From: an uncultured Clostridium sp.
Lineage (GTDB): Bacteria; Bacillota; Clostridia; Peptostreptococcales; Peptostreptococcaceae
NCBI GenBank assembly: GCA_937944945.1
Contig: CALEBD010000247.1
Span: 1-13,358, forward strand
Direction: 5' to 3'
DNA length: 13,358 nucleotides
Position 1 is the stretch's first letter, and each line of letters opens with the position of its first letter. Of the stretch, positions 1 through 6,019 are shown piece after piece. The translations under genes and the position numbers were made by a program. Under the pieces are notes generated by a model. It was given only the letters and a program-made list of their open reading frames with translations, had not been told where the DNA came from and ran no database searches.

Positions 1-31
1 TGTCCAAAATAATTTTAATTTATTTTGGATA
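1..31. repeat. AT-rich inverted repeat at the left window edge
   Basis: TCCAAAATAA (3-12) pairs perfectly with TTATTTTGGA (20-29) around a 7-nt loop, and the outer bases 1-2/30-31 can extend the stem. A second small hairpin, GTATTA/TAATAC (44-49/54-59), follows. Neither has a good U-run on the minus strand, so I cannot firmly call either the terminator of the acetyltransferase gene that ends at 124. The first may belong to a gene beyond the window edge. Nothing else is recognisable in 1-123. Confidence 0.4.
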
Positions 32-123
32 CTCTCCCTGGTTGTATTATTTTTAATACTTCCCTTTTCTAGATTTTATACAAATATTTTGATGACTTTC
101 TATATTAAGTGAATATTTTTAAA

Positions 124-627
124 TTATAAAGTTTTTTCAAAGGCTACTCTTTTTCCGCCATCTTCTAAGTAAATAATTCCACAGTATTTAAATCCGTTTT
201 TCTTAAGAAGATTTTGCATTGGTATGTTTTCTTCGTGAGTATCTACTTTTAAGCTATTTACTTTATTTTGTCTGCATACATCTTCTGCATATTTTATTAT
301 TTTGTGAGAAAGGCCTTTTCCTTTTTGAGTATTATCTACTGCTATTCTATGTATTACTCCGTAATCTCCGTTTGTAATCCATTTTCCATCAAGAATATTT
401 TCATAAGATGTTTCTTTTGTAAATGAAATTACTGTTGTTGCGATTATATTTCCATTCTCCAACATTACATAGCTTTCCCCATTTTCTATATCATTATTTA
501 TAACTTCTTCATTTGGATAATTATTTTGCCATTGGTCGATATTTTGCTCTTTGAAATATGCTTGGGCTTGTTTTACTATATCCATTATTTTTGTTATGTC
601 TGATTTTGTTGATTTTCTAAATTCCAT
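124..627 (-). CDS. GNAT-family N-acetyltransferase
   Basis: Encodes 167 residues, a normal length for a single GNAT domain, which moves an acetyl group from acetyl-CoA to an amine. The acceptor cannot be read from the sequence. The fold is shown by VIHRIAVDNTQKGKGLSHKII (about residues 90-111), which combines beta-4 with the acetyl-CoA loop (QKGKGLS standing for Q/RxxGxG/A). The late motif NLLKKNGFKYCGI (about 138-150) is the usual GNAT alpha-4/beta-6. There is no signal peptide or membrane segment. The ATG at 627 follows AGGAGA at a normal distance. The gene lies 58 bp downstream of marR on the same strand with no terminator between them, so it is probably co-transcribed and under MarR control. 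A role in detoxifying an amine compound or in stress is a guess from that pairing only. Confidence 0.85.
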   Translation of the reverse strand: MEFRKSTKSDITKIMDIVKQAQAYFKEQNIDQWQNNYPNEEVINNDIENGESYVMLENGNIIATTVISFTKETSYENILDGKWITNGDYGVIHRIAVDNTQKGKGLSHKIIKYAEDVCRQNKVNSLKVDTHEENIPMQNLLKKNGFKYCGIIYLEDGGKRVAFEKTL

Positions 628-685
628 TTTATTCTCCTTTTTATTTAATACATTGAATCTAGATATATTTTCTTCATACTCTCAC

Positions 686-1138
686 CTAGCCTTGATTTTT
701 ATACTCATGCCAATACTCTTCAATGTTTTCACTCATTTTTTTAATTAATTTTGTTGCCATTTCTTTTTCTTCTTTGCTAAACCCTTCAAAACTTATTTTT
801 AACTGTTTAGCTTCTTCTTGCATTATAAAATCATATACTTTTAACGCATTTTCTGTCGGCGTTAATTTGTATCCTCTCTTATCCGATTCATCTTGTTCCT
901 TGTTTATATATCCAAGTTCAATTAATTTTTGTACTGCTTTTGTAGTCGTCGTCTTATCAACTTTTAACATATTCGATAGCTCCACAAAATTTATACCTGG
1001 ATTTTCACAAATCCTTGTTATAAATAAATATTGACCTTTTTTTAAATCGAATTGTTTATACTTCCAATCTGATGTGGAATTTATTGCTCTTGATAATGCA
1101 CCGACATATCTCAAAGTTTCATATTCTAAATTATTCAT
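686..1138 (-). CDS. MarR-family transcriptional regulator
   Basis: A 150-residue winged-helix regulator. The longer open frame reaches 1252, but I choose the ATG at 1138 because AGGAG lies 7 nt before it and 150 aa is the normal MarR length; the extra 38 residues have no ribosome binding site. The core shows INFVELSNMLKVDKTTTTKAV (helix-turn-helix, about residues 49-68), followed by the wing DKRGYKLTPTE and a C-terminal dimerisation helix. MarR proteins are usually dimeric repressors released by small ligands or oxidation. This one has no cysteine in the DNA-binding wing and only one (in ICENPG) in the N-terminal half. It heads a pair with the downstream acetyltransferase, and a perfect inverted repeat at 1171-1188 in its leader is its likely operator. 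Ligand unknown. Confidence 0.92.
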   Translation of the reverse strand: MNNLEYETLRYVGALSRAINSTSDWKYKQFDLKKGQYLFITRICENPGINFVELSNMLKVDKTTTTKAVQKLIELGYINKEQDESDKRGYKLTPTENALKVYDFIMQEEAKQLKISFEGFSKEEKEMATKLIKKMSENIEEYWHEYKNQG

Positions 1139-1150
1139 AATCCCACTCCT

Positions 1151-1156
1151 ATTATA
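1151..1156 (-). promoter_or_regulatory. Possible -10 box of marR
   Basis: On the minus strand TATAAT lies at 1156-1151, with only a weak -35 (TTCAAC, 16 bp upstream, inside the operator). The predicted start site would fall almost on the ribosome binding site, giving a very short leader, so a promoter further upstream is equally possible. Low certainty. Confidence 0.3.
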
Positions 1157-1170
1157 TAAATAGTCCTTTT

Positions 1171-1188
1171 TAGTTGAAAGTTCAACTA
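1171..1188. promoter_or_regulatory. MarR-type operator (8-2-8 inverted repeat)
   Basis: TAGTTGAA-AG-TTCAACTA is a perfect inverted repeat of 8 bp arms with a 2-bp centre, 33 bp upstream of the marR start codon. Its size and symmetry, and its TTGA/TCAA arms, match operators bound by MarR dimers. The position between promoter and gene suggests negative autoregulation and control of the downstream acetyltransferase. Binding is inferred. Confidence 0.72.
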
Positions 1189-1253
1189 TTTTTTTTACGA
1201 AATTTTTCATCCTTACAAAAAATACATCCACATAAAATGTATATATTTCCATA

Positions 1254-1284
1254 TTTCAAACCATTATGGTTTTGTTTCAAACCA
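1254..1284. repeat. TTTCAAACCA direct repeat with central AAACCAT palindrome
   Basis: TTTCAAACCA occurs exactly twice, at 1254-1263 and 1275-1284, with a 21-bp period (two helical turns). The first copy overlaps a perfect inverted repeat AAACCAT-T-ATGGTTT (1258-1272). It sits upstream of marR and looks like a regulator binding site. The same TTTCAAA core recurs before cooS (5366-5372). The regulator is not known. Confidence 0.45.
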
Positions 1285-1532
1285 AGTGAAAATTTTTTTG
1301 TATAATTTATAAATTTTTTTGTTTTTTCGCAAGTTTTTACAATTTTCTACATATCCTATAGGATATAATACTTTTTGTATTCCGAAATGACGAGGGTATG
1401 GAATTTAAGCAATTATTAAAAAGGTCATTAAAAAAATTATTAAAAGAGACTTGGTTGTGGGGAATGTTATGGCTCAATAATTAAAAATGCCGCAAATCAA
1501 TGATACATAATAAAAATCATTTCAACATGAAA
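1285..1532. other. Gene-poor intergenic stretch
   Basis: No convincing protein gene over about 250 bp. It holds poly-T/poly-A tracts (1291-1330), a perfect 16-bp palindrome (1351-1366) overlapping TATAAT, and a 28-codon micro-ORF on the plus strand (1398-1484) without a well-placed ribosome binding site. It separates the marR pair from the oxidoreductase operon; both units are read on the minus strand. Confidence 0.5.
1351..1366. promoter_or_regulatory. 16-bp perfect palindrome overlapping a -10-like TATAAT
   Basis: ATATCCTATAGGATAT is fully self-complementary. TATAAT (1364-1369, plus strand) overlaps its right end, an arrangement typical of an operator over a -10 box. The nearest -35-like hexamer (TTTACA, 1336-1341) is 22 bp away, too far for a standard promoter, so the promoter part is uncertain. 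Confidence 0.35.
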
Positions 1533-1573
1533 AGAAGCATCCAGTTAAAACTGAAATGCTTCTTCCTTTTTTT
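1533..1573. terminator. Hairpin terminator downstream of the fused oxidoreductase, possibly bidirectional
   Basis: AGAAGCAT (1533-1540) pairs with ATGCTTCT (1556-1563), and CAGTT/AACTG forms an inner stem. On the minus strand the stem is followed by TTTTC, which would end the oxidoreductase message. On the plus strand it is followed by CCTTTTTTT, a longer T-run, so it could also stop a plus-strand transcript. Confidence 0.65.
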
Positions 1574-1604
1574 ATATTAAAAATTTAACCCCTAAGTTTT
1601 TGCC

Positions 1605-3356
1605 TTACCATTCAAATTGTCCATCTTCTTTAATTTTGAAAAAGTCAGAATATCCAAGGTCAAATACTCTTTCTTTTAAGTTTTCTACTTTTATTTTATC
1701 TTTTATAAGTTGAGTATAAACTCCAACATATGAGATGTCTCCTTGTGCTATGAAACCAGTCAGAACATTATCTTTTATTACTGCTTTTTTATAATTTTCA
1801 CCATCTGTATATGTAAATACATCATAAGTGTCGTCTGCTGGCGTGATAAATCCTATTGAAACTGTAGGTATACCCATAAAGTTCATTGTGTTTTTAAACT
1901 CAAATGTATCGTCTATTGTGGCTTTTTTTCCTGCCATGTTTGTCGCTGCTACTTGTGCTTGTTTTGTGGCTAATGGCCAGATTCCTGTTCCTGTTATGTC
2001 ACCTGCTGCGTATATATCTTGTTTATTTGTTTCACATTTTTCGTTTATTTTGATTCCTTTTTCTGTCTCAATTCCTGAACCTTTTACAATTTCTATATTA
2101 GATCTTACTCCTGTCGAAACTATCAACAAATCACAAGGGATTATTTCTCCATTTTTTATTCCAATACCTTTTATATTTCCATCTTCGTCTAAAAATACTT
2201 CTGATGCCATGCAGTTTTTAAGGATTTTTACTCCCTTTTGTTCAAACTTATCTTCATAAACTTTAGCTGCCCTAATATCAAGTTGTTTATCTAAAATTCT
2301 ATCTTCTGATGCGATTAATGTTAAAGTACCTACATTATCTAGCTCAACTAATCCTGCTAATGCGTCCATTCCGACAAGACCTGCCCCCATAATTACAATA
2401 CGTTTAGAGTATTTTGCTTTTTCTCTAATCATTACAGCATCTTCTATATTTCTAAGTGGGTATACATTTTTGGCATCTCTCAAATTTTTAATCGGAGGAA
2501 TAAACGCATTGGCACCTGCTGTTATTAACAACTTGTCATAAGCCAACTCTTCTCCTTTGTTGTCTTTTTCATATTTAATTTTTTTGTTATCTGGGTCAAT
2601 TGATTTTACTGTCGCTTTTTTTATCCAAGTCGCATCTTGCTTCTTTATAAAATCTTCGTCCACAAAATTAATTCCATCTATTGTTCTGTGTCCTGAAATT
2701 ACATGGTGTAACATGCAACGAGAGTAAATTTTTTCGTCTTTTGATACTACAATAATTTTTGCGCTTTTGTCTAATTCTCTGATTGTCTTTACTGCAGTTA
2801 TTCCAGCGATACTCGCACCTATTATCACATAAGTTTTTATATTTTCTTGTGAGGTTGTAGCTACATCTGATGATAATTCTACCTCCTCACTTTGTAATTC
2901 TAAAGCACCGCTTGGACAATTATACACACATAAAGGAATATCTTCCTCTTTGCACAAATCACATTTTATTATATCTTGTTTTGTTCTGTCGTCTGGTTTT
3001 AATATTCCATAAGGACAGCTCATCACACACATATAACATGATCCACATCGTTTCTCATCATAAGAAACAATCCCTGTTATAGAATCTTTTTTCATAGCTC
3101 CACTCATACATGTTGCAACACATTCTGGTTTGTCGCAATGTCTACAAGTTAGTGGAACTGGACTCTCTTCATAATTTAGTTCTATGTGATTTCTACTTTC
3201 TGTATCTATATTGGATAAATCTATAAAATATTTATCTTTATTTACATCTATAAAGCTATCGAATTTATGTTTTTCGCTACAATTTCTAGTCATACAGGCT
3301 ACTACACAACTTTTGCACCCCGTACACAAATCTTTATGAATTATTATTCTGCGCAT
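1605..3356 (-). CDS. Fused CooF-like 4x[4Fe-4S] ferredoxin / FAD-NAD(P) oxidoreductase
   Basis: A 583-residue, two-module electron-transfer protein. Residues 1-155 are a CooF/HycB-like polyferredoxin with sixteen cysteines in four sets: C11/14/17/21, C71/74/79/83, C104/107/110/114 and C132/135/143/147. These fit four [4Fe-4S] clusters. After a short linker, residues 174-583 form a pyridine nucleotide-disulfide oxidoreductase: FAD Rossmann loop GASIAG (180-185), a TAGA motif (279-282), NAD(P) loop GAGLVG (324-329), the second FAD motif DIYAAGD near 445 and a C-terminal dimerisation domain. In known CODH clusters CooF and this reductase (FNOR) are usually separate neighbouring genes; here they are one polypeptide. 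It starts 19 bp after the cooS stop, with AAGGA before the ATG, so it is translated with cooS and probably passes electrons between that enzyme and NAD(P). NADH versus NADPH preference is not readable. No signal peptide, so cytoplasmic. Confidence 0.9.
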   Translation of the reverse strand: MRRIIIHKDLCTGCKSCVVACMTRNCSEKHKFDSFIDVNKDKYFIDLSNIDTESRNHIELNYEESPVPLTCRHCDKPECVATCMSGAMKKDSITGIVSYDEKRCGSCYMCVMSCPYGILKPDDRTKQDIIKCDLCKEEDIPLCVYNCPSGALELQSEEVELSSDVATTSQENIKTYVIIGASIAGITAVKTIRELDKSAKIIVVSKDEKIYSRCMLHHVISGHRTIDGINFVDEDFIKKQDATWIKKATVKSIDPDNKKIKYEKDNKGEELAYDKLLITAGANAFIPPIKNLRDAKNVYPLRNIEDAVMIREKAKYSKRIVIMGAGLVGMDALAGLVELDNVGTLTLIASEDRILDKQLDIRAAKVYEDKFEQKGVKILKNCMASEVFLDEDGNIKGIGIKNGEIIPCDLLIVSTGVRSNIEIVKGSGIETEKGIKINEKCETNKQDIYAAGDITGTGIWPLATKQAQVAATNMAGKKATIDDTFEFKNTMNFMGIPTVSIGFITPADDTYDVFTYTDGENYKKAVIKDNVLTGFIAQGDISYVGVYTQLIKDKIKVENLKERVFDLGYSDFFKIKEDGQFEW

Positions 3357-3375
3357 TTGACCACATCCTTAAAAA

Positions 3376-5265
3376 TTATTTTAAACCTAAGCCTTTTCTT
3401 CTATCTAATATCTCTGATTCTAATATTTCTGCTGATGCTACTGGGTCTGGGTTTATTATTACACTTCCTCCAGTTATGTCTTTTAGTCCTTCTGTCAGAA
3501 CTTGTGTCACTAATGGTCCTCCTGTTACAAACGGTGGTAAAGCTAGGTGAAGTGGTAGTCCTAAAGCTAAACCGAATGCTCCATCTGCTAGTGCTTGCTC
3601 TTCTAACCATTGTGGTGCAGAAAGTGCTACTGGTAATTGTGGTATATCTACGTTTAATGCCTCTGCCAATTCGCTAACAACTATTTCGATTCTTCCTATT
3701 GCTAGACATGGTCCAAAGTTTAGTACTGGTGGTATATTTAATTTTTTACAGACTGCTTTTAAATTTTCGCCTGCTAATTCTTCTGCTCCAGGTGACATCA
3801 ATCCTACGTTTTCTAGTCCACCTGTTGAACATCCTGCTGATAATACTAATATATCTTTTTTGATTAATTCTTTTACTAATTCGACTGTATGAACATCATG
3901 TCCGCCCGCAGTCATGTTTGAACATCCGACTACACCGACAACACCTTTTATTGTTCCATCAGCGATTAAGTCTATTAATGGTTTCCAATTCCCACCTAAG
4001 AATTCTTTTAAGTTCTTTTCACTAACACCTGTTAGCGATTTATCATAACCGTGGTCTTTTGGTATATCTATTTCTACGTTTCCTCTTCTCGCTTTATACG
4101 CTTCTACTGCTTCATTTATCAATCTGTGGTCTATTTCATCAAATTTATCTCTATCTAATTGGATTAATTCTGCATTTTTCTTTTTAGCAACATCATCTAA
4201 ACAAATCATTTTTACTTGTAATTTGTCTGCTATTGGTTCAAGCCCTGGCAATGTGCAGTTAAATTCTGAAACTACCATATCTACTGCCCCTGTTGCTAAT
4301 ACTGCCTCACTTGTGTAGTTGTTTCCTGCGTGACCTGCGAATATTTCTTTGTAGTGTTCCCCTCTTAATTGTAAATCTTGACCTACACATGTACATCCCA
4401 CTAATCTAAATCCTTTTGCTCCTACTGATTTTGCTACTTCTACTGCTTCTGGTAATTTAATTTTTTCTTGGAAACTTGCAAATGTTGAATGTTGATGTCC
4501 TGTCACCATTATGTTTATATAATCTTCGTCGATTACTCTAAATCCGACTGGAGCCATTCTTATTACTGGGTCTCCTAAAACTATATCATTTAATAAGTTT
4601 GTTAAAGTTAATCCATATAAACCTGTGCAAATTCCTAGTGATAGACAATGCATTAACATATCTACTGGGTCTGAGCTTAAGTTTGTAGATGATTTTACAC
4701 ATCCATCAAATACTTCTGATTTTGCTCCACCTGGCATGATTCCAAGCTCTTTCCATTTATCAACTCTCATATGGTAAGCTAGCTTTTCAACTAATTCCAT
4801 TTTTTCATATCTCGGTTTGTATAAATCTTTTAGGATTGCATCTGCTATTTTTACGCATCTTTTGTGTGGGTCATCATCAAATATTCCTAATTCTTCGCCT
4901 AATATGTTTAGAGCTTTTTCACTTTTTATAACCCCATTGTGTTCTCCAACATGTTTTACATTTAATGCTGTATTTTCAACAACGTGTAGATAACATGCTG
5001 CCCCTGCTGATACTGCTCTCAAGAAGTTTCTCGCTACTATTGTATCTGCATCTGCTCCACATATTCCTCTTGGTGATTTTGGAGTTACTCTACATGGTCC
5101 GTTTGAACATAATCTACAACAGACACCTTGAAGTCCAAATCCACATTTTACTTTTTGGTCGATTGTTCTTTGGAATGCTGTTTCAAATTCTCCTGATTTT
5201 GATGCTACAAAGTTTTCTAGTTTTTTGTCTGCACTTTGACACATTTTACAAGTGTTACAATTCAT
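3376..5265 (-). CDS. cooS: Carbon monoxide dehydrogenase (CooS) family protein with non-canonical active site
   Basis: 629 residues, the usual size of a CooS monomer; the ATG at 5265 follows GGGGGAG at 8 nt. Cys41 and Cys49 match the D-cluster, and Cys50/53/58/69 the B-cluster. His257, Cys293, Cys337, Cys448, Cys479 and Cys520 match the six C-cluster ligands. The C-terminal block with LKDITGG and the ending RRKGLGL are family hallmarks. Key catalytic residues of nickel CODHs look replaced (eye alignment, CODH-II numbers): His93 by Tyr92, the following histidine ladder by non-histidines, Asp219 by Leu, Lys563 by Gln557, Ile567 by Asp561. The protein opens with an extra CxxCxxC (Cys3/6/9). It is therefore family-certain but function-uncertain: CO oxidation is doubtful, and a reductive reaction like that of hybrid cluster proteins is possible. 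First gene of an operon with the fused ferredoxin-reductase. Confidence 0.93.
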   Translation of the reverse strand: MNCNTCKMCQSADKKLENFVASKSGEFETAFQRTIDQKVKCGFGLQGVCCRLCSNGPCRVTPKSPRGICGADADTIVARNFLRAVSAGAACYLHVVENTALNVKHVGEHNGVIKSEKALNILGEELGIFDDDPHKRCVKIADAILKDLYKPRYEKMELVEKLAYHMRVDKWKELGIMPGGAKSEVFDGCVKSSTNLSSDPVDMLMHCLSLGICTGLYGLTLTNLLNDIVLGDPVIRMAPVGFRVIDEDYINIMVTGHQHSTFASFQEKIKLPEAVEVAKSVGAKGFRLVGCTCVGQDLQLRGEHYKEIFAGHAGNNYTSEAVLATGAVDMVVSEFNCTLPGLEPIADKLQVKMICLDDVAKKKNAELIQLDRDKFDEIDHRLINEAVEAYKARRGNVEIDIPKDHGYDKSLTGVSEKNLKEFLGGNWKPLIDLIADGTIKGVVGVVGCSNMTAGGHDVHTVELVKELIKKDILVLSAGCSTGGLENVGLMSPGAEELAGENLKAVCKKLNIPPVLNFGPCLAIGRIEIVVSELAEALNVDIPQLPVALSAPQWLEEQALADGAFGLALGLPLHLALPPFVTGGPLVTQVLTEGLKDITGGSVIINPDPVASAEILESEILDRRKGLGLK

Positions 5266-5302
5266 ATTTTTTACTCCCCCTTATTAATTATTTTTTACTT
5301 TA

Positions 5303-5311
5303 TTTATACCA
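5303..5311 (-). promoter_or_regulatory. Extended -10 promoter of cooS
   Basis: On the minus strand TGGTATAAA reads as an extended -10 (TGn-TATAAA), about 38 bp before the cooS start codon. The -35 region 17 bp upstream (TGTTTA) is poor, which suits an extended -10 or an activator-dependent promoter. A Rex-like dyad (5338-5355) lies just upstream. Confidence 0.5.
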
Positions 5312-5337
5312 TAATTTACCACTAATAAACACCTAAT

Positions 5338-5355
5338 TTGTTAATTTTTTAATTT
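5338..5355. promoter_or_regulatory. Possible Rex-like operator between cooS and ferredoxin
   Basis: TTGTTAA-TTTT-TTAATTT matches 11 of 14 fixed positions of the clostridial Rex consensus as I remember it (TTGTTAA-N4-TTAACAA); the last three bases fail. In such AT-rich DNA this is only suggestive. It lies upstream of the cooS promoter, and rex itself is 1.4 kb away. Confidence 0.25.
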
Positions 5356-5356
5356 T

Positions 5357-5376
5357 TAAGTTAGTTTCAAAACTTA
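5357..5376. repeat. Inverted repeat TAAGTT-N8-AACTTA
   Basis: TAAGTT (5357-5362) and AACTTA (5371-5376) are perfect inverted arms in the divergent cooS/ferredoxin control region. The spacer and the second arm contain TTTCAAA (5366-5372), the core also found twice before marR. Possible operator; the protein is unknown. Confidence 0.3.
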
Positions 5377-5428
5377 GAATACAAACTATATACTCAAAAT
5401 CCTAACTATTTTTTGACCCAAATTCTTA

Positions 5429-5457
5429 TTGTGATATAGAATAAACTTTGCTATAAT
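5429..5457 (+). promoter_or_regulatory. Promoter of the first ferredoxin gene
   Basis: TTGTGA (5429-5434), 17 bp, then TATAAT (5452-5457) preceded by TGC (extended -10). This is a strong sigma-A type promoter, about 40 bp before the ATG. A second, overlapping candidate is TTGACC (5413-5418), 16 bp, TATAGA (5435-5440). Confidence 0.7.
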
Positions 5458-5496
5458 TATAAGTGAAATTAAAATCATTATAAGGGGGATTTTAGT

Positions 5497-5667
5497 ATGG
5501 CTTACAAAATAACAGACGATTGCGTTGCTTGTGGTTCATGTGCTGATGAATGTCCAAACGATGCTATAACTGCAGGGGACGACAAATACAGCATAAACGC
5601 TGACGAATGTTTAGATTGTGGATCATGTGCTGATGCCTGTCCAAACGATGCTATAGTTGAAGAATAA
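5497..5667 (+). CDS. Clostridial-type 2[4Fe-4S] ferredoxin (first copy)
   Basis: A 56-residue protein, short enough to be missed by ORF callers. It begins MAYKITDDCVACGSC and ends DAIVEE. Two cluster motifs, CxxCxxCxxxCP, begin at Cys9 and Cys38 (Cys9/12/15/19 and Cys38/41/44/48). These give two [4Fe-4S] clusters for low-potential electron transfer in the cytoplasm. GGGGGA lies 7 nt before the ATG and a strong promoter is at 5429-5457. It is divergent from cooS and shares its control region, so it is a natural soluble partner for the CooS-like enzyme or for other anaerobic oxidoreductases. A terminator follows at once (5679), so the gene is monocistronic or only leaks into the next one. Confidence 0.95.
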   Translation: MAYKITDDCVACGSCADECPNDAITAGDDKYSINADECLDCGSCADACPNDAIVEE

Positions 5668-5678
5668 TAGCAGAGAAG

Positions 5679-5714
5679 ACTATCTGAGGGGTTTTCGACC
5701 TCGGATAGTTTTTT
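5679..5714 (+). terminator. Terminator after the first ferredoxin gene
   Basis: ACTATCTGAGG (5679-5689) pairs over 11 positions with CCTCGGATAGT (5699-5709), with one G-U pair and a 9-nt loop, followed by TTTTTT. A strong rho-independent terminator. Confidence 0.9.
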
Positions 5715-5768
5715 GTTGGGTTGTTTTTAATTTCAAAAATTTTGACATCAATTAAGGAGAATAAAGAT

Positions 5769-5939
5769 ATGGCTTACATAATAAGTGATGCTTGTATAAG
5801 CTGTGGTGCATGCGAATCAGAATGCCCTGTAGAATGTATATCAGCTGGAGATGACCAATACGTAATAGATGCAGATAGCTGCATAGAGTGTGGATCTTGT
5901 GCTGACGTATGTCCTGTAGAAGCTCCAAGCGCTGAATAA
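5769..5939 (+). CDS. Clostridial-type 2[4Fe-4S] ferredoxin (second copy)
   Basis: 56 residues, counted from the ATG at 5769, which AAGGAGA precedes by 8 nt. The open frame continues upstream to 5721, but that extension has no ribosome binding site and is not part of the ferredoxin fold. Cluster motifs start at Cys9 and Cys38 (Cys9/12/15/19 and Cys38/41/44/48), with one extra Cys23. It is identical to the first copy at 32 of 56 positions by my count, so the two arose by an old tandem duplication. It is acidic and ends VEAPSAE. No clear promoter of its own is visible in the 54 bp after the preceding terminator: a TTGACA at 5742 has no -10. It may depend on read-through. A strong terminator follows. 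Confidence 0.95.
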   Translation: MAYIISDACISCGACESECPVECISAGDDQYVIDADSCIECGSCADVCPVEAPSAE

Positions 5940-5968
5940 TTTGAACGTACTTTTTTATTTTTAATGAG

Positions 5969-6001
5969 AAGGCTAAGTGATTTTATCACTTAGCTTTTTT
6001 T
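5969..6001 (+). terminator. Terminator after the second ferredoxin gene
   Basis: GCTAAGTGAT (5972-5981) and ATCACTTAGC (5985-5994) form a perfect 10-bp stem with a TTT loop, followed by seven T. A canonical intrinsic terminator. Confidence 0.93.
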
Positions 6002-6019
6002 AATATAATTCTAATGAAA

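Noticed and set aside
1139..1252. N-terminal extension of MarR to 188 residues
   Set aside because: The extension covers the operator and has no ribosome binding site, whereas the ATG at 1138 has AGGAG at 7 nt.
1828..2259. Plus-strand open frame of 143 codons inside the oxidoreductase gene
   Set aside because: Shadow of the real minus-strand gene, with no ribosome binding site and no recognisable fold.
3267..3677. Plus-strand open frame with many Leu residues, looking like a membrane protein
   Set aside because: Antisense to the 3' end of cooS and the start of the fused reductase; its leucines come from the complement of AT-rich codons.
3376..5265. Annotation as a standard CO-oxidising Ni-CODH
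   Set aside because: Scaffold and clusters agree, but the catalytic His and Lys appear replaced, so only the family name is supported.
5742..5747. TTGACA as a -35 box for the second ferredoxin
   Set aside because: No -10 at 15-19 bp; a promoter here would start inside the coding region.
5721..5768. 16-residue N-terminal extension of the second ferredoxin
   Set aside because: The ATG at 5769 has AAGGAGA and gives exactly the same length and start (MAY) as the first copy.
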